A stretch of 9,888 nucleotides of DNA from CAYLPT01 sp964385645 (lineage in GTDB: Bacteria; Armatimonadota; Hebobacteria; Hebobacterales; Hebobacteraceae): contig CAYLPT010000154.1 of assembly GCA_964385645.1 (NCBI GenBank), positions 1 through 9,888 on the forward strand. Direction: 5' to 3'. How positions within the stretch are numbered: the stretch's first letter is position 1; every line of letters starts with the position of its first letter. The position numbers were made by a program, and so were the translations under genes. Under the pieces are notes generated by a model that saw only the letters and a program-made list of their open reading frames with translations, was not told the DNA's origin and did no database searches. Positions 5,776 to 9,888 of the stretch are shown here, one piece after another.

Positions 5776-6189
5776 TCAGGTGGGCCGGTGGGCTCGCGCG
5801 ATGGCGGCGGGGACGCGCCCCGACGGGGCCGGCGGGCCGCCGAGCAGGGCCCTGGCGGCGGCGACGACGGCGGAGGCTCGCACCGGCTTGAGCAAACACA
5901 TATCGGCGCCGCCGGGCCAGCCGTGGCGGGCCTTCAGGTAGTCGCCGAGGCCGCTGAGGAGGATGACCGGGCGCCGGTAGGCGTGCAGGAGCTCGCGCGC
6001 GTCGGGCCCGCTCGGCAACGGCATCGCGAGGTCGAGGATGAGCAGATCGGGGGGTTCCTCTGCGACCGCGCGGAGCCAGGCTGCGCCGTCGCGGGCCGAG
6101 CGGATGCAGAGTCCCGCGCTGGTGAGCGCCTCCTCGAGCAGGCGCACGCTCTCGGGGTTGGCGTCCACCAGCAGTATGTGCTTGTCCAT
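5776..6189 (-). CDS. Stand-alone response regulator receiver domain (CheY-like)
   Basis: A 137-residue single-domain receiver with an almost complete phosphorylation site. Asp9 is in HILLVDANP, though the second acid of the pair is Ala10. The phosphoacceptor is Asp53 in PDLLILDLAMP. Ser79 is in VILLSG and Lys101 in CLLKPV. It should accept phosphate from a histidine kinase, none of which is encoded in the window, and signal by protein contact because no output domain follows. The tail (117-137) is Pro/Ala/Arg-rich. Start: ATG 6189 with GGAGG five bases upstream. The upstream 346 nt contain no gene, so it probably has its own promoter. Together with the downstream pseudo-receiver it forms a tandem pair, perhaps from an old duplication, though the two sequences are now quite different. 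Confidence 0.88.
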   Translation of the reverse strand: MDKHILLVDANPESVRLLEEALTSAGLCIRSARDGAAWLRAVAEEPPDLLILDLAMPLPSGPDARELLHAYRRPVILLSGLGDYLKARHGWPGGADMCLLKPVRASAVVAAARALLGGPPAPSGRVPAAIARAHRPT

Positions 6190-6251
6190 GTCCGACCTCC
6201 GGGCGCCCCGGGGCGCGGGCCACTGGGGACTGCGCGCCGCCTCGCCAAAGG

Positions 6252-6264
6252 GGTTATTCCGCAC
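6252..6264 (-). promoter_or_regulatory. Motif shared with the other receiver gene, copy 2
   Basis: On the minus strand it reads GTGCGGAATAACC, lying 62 nt upstream of the canonical receiver start. It is identical to the copy at 5685-5697 except for one base. A looser inverted relative (GTGTGGAATAGC) is on the plus strand at 6336-6347. Confidence 0.35.
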
Positions 6265-6352
6265 CCCCGGCGCCGGCTGCGGGCGCGCTCGCGCGGACGC
6301 CGGACCCCGCGCCGCGGCTCCGGAGGAGGCCCCAGGTGTGGAATAGCTAGAC

Positions 6353-6373
6353 TGGCGCGGCCGCGCCGCGCCA
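6353..6373. repeat. Perfect 8-bp inverted repeat
   Basis: TGGCGCGG (6353-6360) and CCGCGCCA (6366-6373) flank a CCGCG loop. It lies 164 nt upstream of the canonical receiver gene. It may be an operator or simply a GC-rich fold; no protein can be named for it. Confidence 0.35.
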
Positions 6374-6488
6374 TGGCGAGAGCGACAGAGACGGCCCACC
6401 TCGATCGCCCGATCTCCTCGCAGGGGCGTCGGTTGCGACGGGGTGGGCCTGTTGGCTCAAGGGGGCAACGGGGGAGGCGCGACGAGCG

Positions 6489-6510
6489 CCGCCGCCCGAC
6501 AGGGCGGCGG
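6489..6510 (-). terminator. Hairpin downstream of the zinc-ribbon gene, possible terminator
   Basis: A perfect 9-bp stem, CCGCCGCCC with GGGCGGCGG, around a GACA loop. It begins about 25 nt after the zinc-ribbon stop on the minus strand. There is no T-run after it, so intrinsic termination is uncertain. Confidence 0.4.
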
Positions 6511-6535
6511 GCCTGGGGTGCCGCTGCCGCGCGGG

Positions 6536-6751
6536 TCAGAACTGCTCTTCTGCAGGCAAGCCGAGGCGGACGAAGAGTAGCACCATCCCGCAGTCGCGGC
6601 ACACGTCCGAGTAGGCCGGCGCGGTGACGGCGGGGCTCTCAGGCTCGGCCGGGGCGAGGACGATGGACACTCCCTCGACCTGATGCCCGCGGCCGATGTT
6701 GCCGCCGCCGCAGCCGGGACACCGGCGCGCCTTCCTACGCTCCTGGGTCAC
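6536..6751 (-). CDS. Small zinc-ribbon protein
   Basis: A 71-residue protein with two CxxC knuckles, CPGC (11-14) and CRDC (51-54). They are separated by 36 residues, which fits a zinc ribbon binding one Zn2+. The first knuckle is preceded by a basic stretch (RRKARR). The segment between carries a Pro/Ala-rich loop (33-47), and the end is hydrophobic then acidic (VLLFVRLGLPAEEQF). Such mini-proteins occur alone and may bind nucleic acid or protein; no specific role can be given. Start: GTG 6751 has AGGAGG six bases upstream, better than the in-frame ATG 6811 that would read through the SD region. Half of that SD is paired in a perfect hairpin (6761-6783), so translation may be structure-controlled. 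It follows a degraded gene and precedes a possible terminator. Confidence 0.7.
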   Translation of the reverse strand: MTQERRKARRCPGCGGGNIGRGHQVEGVSIVLAPAEPESPAVTAPAYSDVCRDCGMVLLFVRLGLPAEEQF

Positions 6752-6760
6752 GCGTCGCCT

Positions 6761-6783
6761 CCTGGGGGGCAGCAACCCCCAGG
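6761..6783 (-). promoter_or_regulatory. Hairpin overlapping the zinc-ribbon ribosome binding site
   Basis: On the minus strand CCTGGGGG pairs perfectly with CCCCCAGG around TTGCTGC. The last three paired bases (AGG) are the first half of the AGGAGG SD at 6758-6763. In mRNA this would partly hide the ribosome site. Confidence 0.45.
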
Positions 6784-6825
6784 CCCAATCTTCCACAATC
6801 GGGGGGACCATTCTGGCCCGGCCGC

Positions 6826-6998
6826 TCAGGGGAGGGGCATCCAGAAGGCGCCGCTGCCGCTGCTGCCCACGATCAGCCGGTCGCCCGCGAAGGCGACCAG
6901 GTTGTGAGAGCGCCTGGGCAGGCGCCGGTGCAGGACGCGGCGCCCAGCCAGGCCAGGCTCAGCAGCGCACACAGCGTCAGCAGCCCCGTCTGGCTCAC
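6826..6998 (-). pseudogene. Remnant of a small exported-protein gene
   Basis: GTG 6998 has a good SD (GGAGGAG, 7 nt away) and opens a 41-residue frame (6873-6998). It begins like a signal or lipoprotein peptide: VSQTGLLTLCALLSLAWLG, then AASC. That frame then ends in sequence without protein character. In another frame the same DNA encodes HNLVAFAGDRLIVGSSGSG then AFWMPLP and a stop at 6826-6828, with G or C at every third position. That reads like the end of a beta-rich (propeller-type) exported protein but has no start of its own. The simplest reading is a gene reduced by internal deletion and frameshift to its signal peptide and last strands. Alternatives are a genuine 41-residue lipoprotein or chance. 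It lies 64 nt downstream of the TIM-barrel gene. Confidence 0.35.
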
Positions 6999-7062
6999 CA
7001 GGTCTCTCCTCCCCAAGAGGGTTGTGCGGGGATGCCGCGGCCGGCCCCCGCCATAGGTGAAT

Positions 7063-7809
7063 CTACTTGCGCATCCCGCGCACGTTCTCGAGCGCCCGCG
7101 CGACGGACTCCATGGGTGGGTAGGGGTAGCTCTCTTGCTCGATAATGTACCACTCGGTCTTGCCGGCCGCCTCGCAGATCCGGAAGACCTCGAGCCAGTT
7201 CACATCTCCCTCGCCGACGAGCGCCGCTTCCTTGGTGGCGGAGTACTCCTTGAGGTGGATGGTGAGGGCGCGGTCGGCGTACTGCTCGAGCAACCGGCGG
7301 GCGTCTCCCCCGCCGTGGATGGCATTGCCGATGTCGAGCTGCATGACGACATCGGGGCTGCTGTTGGCGGCGAGTATATCCCACGCCGTCTTGCCCCCGT
7401 CCAGGGGGGTGAACTCCACGTCGTGGTTATGGTAGCCGGTGTGCATGCCCAGGGGGCGCAGCTTCTCCTGCACTTGGGTCAGCTCGGCCGCGTAGGCCGC
7501 CCAGGCCGCCTCGGTGGTCGGATCCGCCCAGGGCACGATCAGGAAGCGGTTACCAAGGATCTGGTTGAACTCGATGGTGCGGGCGAGCTGGTCGCCCCGG
7601 AGGGTGTCCTGGCCCGTGTGCGTCCCCGCGACCTTGAGGCCGAGGTCGTCCAGCAGGCGGCGAAGCTCCTGGGCCGAGCGGCCGTAGTAGCCGGCGAACT
7701 CGACCCCTTCGTAGCCCATCTTCGCCACCGCGGAGAGGGCGCCGGGCAAGTCTCGCTCACACTCCTCGCGGATGGAGAACAACTGAAGCGCGACCGGTAT
7801 GCGTGCCAT
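7063..7809 (-). CDS. Xylose-isomerase-like TIM-barrel sugar epimerase/isomerase
   Basis: A 248-residue cytoplasmic enzyme of the AP-endonuclease-2/xylose-isomerase-like TIM-barrel superfamily (COG1082-type sugar phosphate isomerase/epimerase). The barrel is visible from VALQLFSIREECERD (6-20) through MGYEGVEFAGYYG (31-43), GTHTG (62-66), GYHNHDVEF (125-133), MQLDIGNAIHGGGD (156-169), IHLKEYS (184-190) and YIIEQESYPY (221-230). Probable divalent-metal and catalytic residues are Glu132, Asp159, His185 and Glu224, with His127/His129 near the site. The likely reaction is isomerisation or epimerisation of a sugar or inositol derivative; some relatives are 3-dehydratases. The length is normal. Start: ATG 7809 with AGGAG six bases upstream. 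It is divergent from the AGE-family epimerase 147 nt away, suggesting both serve carbohydrate metabolism. Confidence 0.9.
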   Translation of the reverse strand: MARIPVALQLFSIREECERDLPGALSAVAKMGYEGVEFAGYYGRSAQELRRLLDDLGLKVAGTHTGQDTLRGDQLARTIEFNQILGNRFLIVPWADPTTEAAWAAYAAELTQVQEKLRPLGMHTGYHNHDVEFTPLDGGKTAWDILAANSSPDVVMQLDIGNAIHGGGDARRLLEQYADRALTIHLKEYSATKEAALVGEGDVNWLEVFRICEAAGKTEWYIIEQESYPYPPMESVARALENVRGMRK

Positions 7810-7956
7810 GCGCGTCTCCTGTGGTGTGTTCGCACCTAGATTACCCGCCAGGCCGGCCGCACCTTCTGGGGAGCCAGGAAGGGGCCTGGTGGGGAGGATT
7901 GACAAGCCGGCCCGGAGGTGACACTCTAGGCGGAGAGGACGCAGCGGGAGGCCGCT
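7810..7956. promoter_or_regulatory. Divergent intergenic region with a possible -35 element
   Basis: This 147-nt region must hold promoters for the TIM-barrel gene (minus) and the epimerase gene (plus). On the plus strand a perfect TTGACA occurs at 7899-7904, but the DNA 17-19 nt beyond it (CACTCTAG) is a poor -10. The epimerase SD GGGAGG is at 7946-7951. On the minus strand TAATCT occurs about 30 nt upstream of the start without a clear -35. Confidence 0.35.
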
Positions 7957-9144
7957 ATGTTGCTCGACAGACCCCAGGAGCTCCGGGACCGGTATGCCGC
8001 TGCCCTGATGGAGGATGTAATCCCGTTCTGGATGCGGCACTCGCCAGACCCGGAGTACGGGGGCTACTTCACATGCCTGGGCCGGGACGGGGCGGTCTTC
8101 GACACGGACAAGTTCGTGTGGCTGCAGGCGCGGCAGGTGTGGATGTTCTCGAAGCTCTACCGCACGGTGGACCCGCGCGCGGAGTTCCTGGACATCGCGG
8201 CCCTGGGGGCGCGGTTCCTCGCCGAGCACGGCCGGGACGAGCGGGGCGACTGGTACTTCGCGCTGGATCGCCGGGGGACGCCGCTGGTGCAGCCCTACAG
8301 CATCTTCTCGGACTGCTTTGCGGCGATGGGCTTTGCCGAGTACGCGCACGCCACCGGCGAGACGCGAGCGGCCAAGATCGCCACCGAGAGCTTCGAGCGG
8401 GTGCTGGCCCGATGGGAGAACCCGAAGGGGCAGTACAACAAGCTGGTGCCGGGGAGCCGGCCGCTGCGGTCGCTGGCGCTGCCCATGATCGCGGTGAACC
8501 TGGCGATGGAGATGGGCTCGGCGCTGCCGGATTACCCGGTCGAGGAGACGGTGCGGGAGAACCTGCGCACGATCATCGAGGTGTTCGTGGACCGGCGCGC
8601 GCGGCTGATCTTCGAGCACGTGTCGCCGGACGGGGGTCACCCGGATACGTTCGAGGGGCGGATGATCCTGCCCGGGCACGGGATCGAGTGCATGTGGTTT
8701 GTGATGTCGGCGGCGGAGCAGCTGGGCGACACGGCCACTATCGAGCTGGCCGCCGACGCGCTGGAGGACCAGCTCGCCTTCGGCTGGGATGAGGAGTTCG
8801 GCGGGATCTACTACTATCTGGACGCTCAGGGCAAGCCGCTGCAGCAGCTCGAGTGGGACCGGAAGCTCTGGTGGCCCCACATCGAGGCCCTGATCGCGCT
8901 GGTGCTGGGGTGGCACCTGACGCGGCGGCCGAAGCTCGCGGAGTGGTACGAGCGGGTCCACGAGTACACGTGGTCGCACTTCCCCGACCCCGAGTATGGC
9001 GAGTGGTGGGGGTATCTGGATCGGCGGGGCGAGGTGTTCCTTCCTCTCAAGGGGGGCAAGTGGAAGGGCTGCTTTCACGTGCCGCGGGGCCTGCTGTGGT
9101 GCATGAGGGCGCTGGAGCGGATCGCGGCCGCAGGGGGCAAGTAA
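7957..9144 (+). CDS. AGE-family (N-acylglucosamine 2-epimerase-like) sugar epimerase/isomerase
   Basis: A 395-residue complete member of the AGE/cellobiose-2-epimerase superfamily with an (alpha/alpha)6 barrel. Family marks are WLQARQVWMFSKLY (55-68), PYSIFSDCFAAMGFAEYA (113-130), NPKGQYNKLVPGSRPLRSLA (155-174), LPGHGIECMWF (238-248), KLWWPHIEAL (303-312) and WKGCFHVPRGLLWCM (369-383). His241 with Glu244 and His374 match the paired general acid/base histidines and Glu of the family; Arg59 fits the substrate-binding Arg. The tight-turn segment repeats inside the barrel (DPEYGGYF, GDWYFALDRRG, FGGIYYYLDAQG, EWWGYLDRRG), as expected for the fold. The substrate could be N-acylglucosamine, mannose/glucose or a disaccharide. 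No signal peptide, so cytoplasmic. ATG 7957 has GGGAGG five bases upstream. The membrane-protein gene follows after 12 nt. Confidence 0.92.
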   Translation: MLLDRPQELRDRYAAALMEDVIPFWMRHSPDPEYGGYFTCLGRDGAVFDTDKFVWLQARQVWMFSKLYRTVDPRAEFLDIAALGARFLAEHGRDERGDWYFALDRRGTPLVQPYSIFSDCFAAMGFAEYAHATGETRAAKIATESFERVLARWENPKGQYNKLVPGSRPLRSLALPMIAVNLAMEMGSALPDYPVEETVRENLRTIIEVFVDRRARLIFEHVSPDGGHPDTFEGRMILPGHGIECMWFVMSAAEQLGDTATIELAADALEDQLAFGWDEEFGGIYYYLDAQGKPLQQLEWDRKLWWPHIEALIALVLGWHLTRRPKLAEWYERVHEYTWSHFPDPEYGEWWGYLDRRGEVFLPLKGGKWKGCFHVPRGLLWCMRALERIAAAGGK

Positions 9145-9156
9145 GAGGGTGGCGAG

Positions 9157-9888
9157 ATGGTTTCGGTAGCGATCTGGCTCGCCATCCTGTGGGCCTGCTT
9201 CGGCGCCGGCGCGGCCGGGCTGGCGCGGCTGCGAGCGGGGTGTGACGACCTTGCCGAGGAGGCGCCCTACGCGGTGGCGCTGGGCATGGGGCTGCTGGGA
9301 TACCTGATGCTGGCGGCGGGTCTGCTGGGGGCGCTCCAGGCGTGGGTCGGCGTCGCCCTGGTGCTGGCGGTGGGGCTGCTGGGCGCGCGCCACGTGGTGC
9401 GGCTGGCGGCGGGGGCGGGGCGGCTGCGGTGGAGCTGGTCGGGCGCGCCGCTGGCGGGCTTCTTCCTGGCGGCAGGGCTGCTGACGCTGGCGGGCGCGCT
9501 GGCGCCGGCGATGGAGAACGACTACGACGGGCTGGTCTACCATCTCGCCATCCCGAAGGTCTACCTGCGGGAGGGGGCCATCCGGCCGATCCCGTGGCTG
9601 TCGCACTCGAACTTCCCATTCACCATCGAGATGCTGTACCTGCTGGGCCTGCAGCTCAGGGATCAGTCTCTCGCCAAGCTCTTCCACCTCGGCTGCGGGT
9701 GGCTGTGCGCGCTCGCCATCTACTCGTTCGGCCGGCGGTGGTGGAGCGCGCGGGCGGGGGCGCTGGGGGCGGCCTGCTTCCTCGCCATCCCCCTGGTGGG
9801 GTGGCAGATGATGGTGGCGTATAACGAGCTGGCGCTCGCCCTCTACGTCTTCCTGGCGCTGGCCGCGCTGGCGCGCTGGTATGAGGGC
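9157..9888 (+). CDS. GT39/ArnT-like polytopic membrane glycosyltransferase, N-terminal part
   Basis: The frame is open from ATG 9157 to the window edge (244 residues, no stop). SD-like GAGGG lies 7 nt upstream, 12 nt after the epimerase stop. Hydrophobic spans are visible at about 3-22, 38-60, 62-78, 97-117, 173-190, 199-217 and 222-240. Between them is a large non-membrane loop starting MENDYDGLVYHLAIPKVYLR (119-138) and continuing PWLSHSNFPFTIEMLYLLGL (146-165). An acidic DYD followed by YHL and a FP-x-x-EMLY segment is typical of the first periplasmic loop of GT-C fold, GT39/ArnT-like enzymes, where the Asp is catalytic. These use polyprenyl-phosphate-linked sugars to glycosylate lipids or proteins at the outer face. 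The C-terminal half is missing, so acceptor and exact family cannot be decided. Confidence 0.8.
   Translation, partial: MVSVAIWLAILWACFGAGAAGLARLRAGCDDLAEEAPYAVALGMGLLGYLMLAAGLLGALQAWVGVALVLAVGLLGARHVVRLAAGAGRLRWSWSGAPLAGFFLAAGLLTLAGALAPAMENDYDGLVYHLAIPKVYLREGAIRPIPWLSHSNFPFTIEMLYLLGLQLRDQSLAKLFHLGCGWLCALAIYSFGRRWWSARAGALGAACFLAIPLVGWQMMVAYNELALALYVFLALAALARWYEG

Larger units (their letters stand above)
6190..6535. other. 346-nt non-coding region upstream of the canonical receiver gene
   Basis: I find no supportable gene; open frames here translate to Arg/Gly-rich shadow sequence. It contains the shared 13-nt motif at 6252-6264, an inverted repeat at 6353-6373 beside TAGCTA, and a 9-bp hairpin at 6489-6510. 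The receiver SD sits next to the start codon at 6195-6200. Confidence 0.6.

Noticed and set aside
5674..6627. Plus-strand frame of about 317 codons across the receiver gene and its upstream gap
   Set aside because: Arg/Gly-rich, no motif, no SD, and antisense to a canonical receiver. The part over the 346-nt gap shows no coding character either.
7063..9687. Very long minus-strand open frame (about 870 codons) covering the AGE gene
   Set aside because: Only the last 248 codons (from ATG 7809) look like protein. The rest is antisense to a complete, motif-rich AGE gene and translates to Arg/Pro/His-rich sequence, as expected for a GC-rich shadow frame.

Overview
The window is GC-rich bacterial DNA: nearly every codon of the real genes ends in G or C, starts include GTG as well as ATG, and purine-rich Shine-Dalgarno (SD) sites precede most starts. 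The gene mix suggests a free-living bacterium with large carbohydrate-metabolism paralogue families, of the kind common in Armatimonadota, Planctomycetota and related uncultured lineages. It includes a URO-D-like protein, RraA, a xylose-isomerase-like TIM barrel, an AGE-family epimerase, a GT39-like membrane protein and stand-alone receiver domains. The phylum is an inference; there is no rRNA or marker gene to settle it. I see no tRNA, rRNA, CRISPR array, insertion sequence or phage gene.

Positions 1-2352 (plus strand) look like one transcription unit. It starts with the C-terminal end of a nucleotidyltransferase (MNT-like) protein. A HEPN-like helical protein overlaps it by 26 nt, then an endonuclease/exonuclease/phosphatase (EEP) fold enzyme overlaps by 4 nt, then a PfkB-family kinase follows 18 nt later. 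The MNT-HEPN pair resembles a toxin-antitoxin or nucleotide-modification module; whether the coupled EEP enzyme belongs to it is open. Positions 2353-2537 hold a cluster of strong hairpins. They are followed by a small secreted protein (2538-3047) that carries a C-terminal motif I know only from uncharacterised proteins.

Positions 3126-7809 are read on the minus strand. In transcription order they are: a sugar-phosphate-isomerase-like TIM barrel, a short degraded exported-protein gene, a small zinc-ribbon protein, two stand-alone receiver domains (one canonical, one with all phosphorylation residues lost), an RraA-family protein, and a URO-D-like barrel protein 8 nt after RraA. The two receiver genes share a near-identical 13-nt motif in their upstream regions. 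The zinc-ribbon gene has a hairpin that covers half of its SD.

Positions 7957-9888 (plus strand) are divergent from the TIM-barrel gene. They encode a complete AGE-family epimerase and, 12 nt later, the start of a GT39-like polytopic membrane protein that runs off the window. The TIM-barrel isomerase and the AGE epimerase are divergently transcribed from a 147-nt region and probably act in carbohydrate metabolism. The most interesting items are the MNT/HEPN/EEP arrangement, the receiver/pseudo-receiver pair with its shared upstream motif, and the structured intergenic regions.
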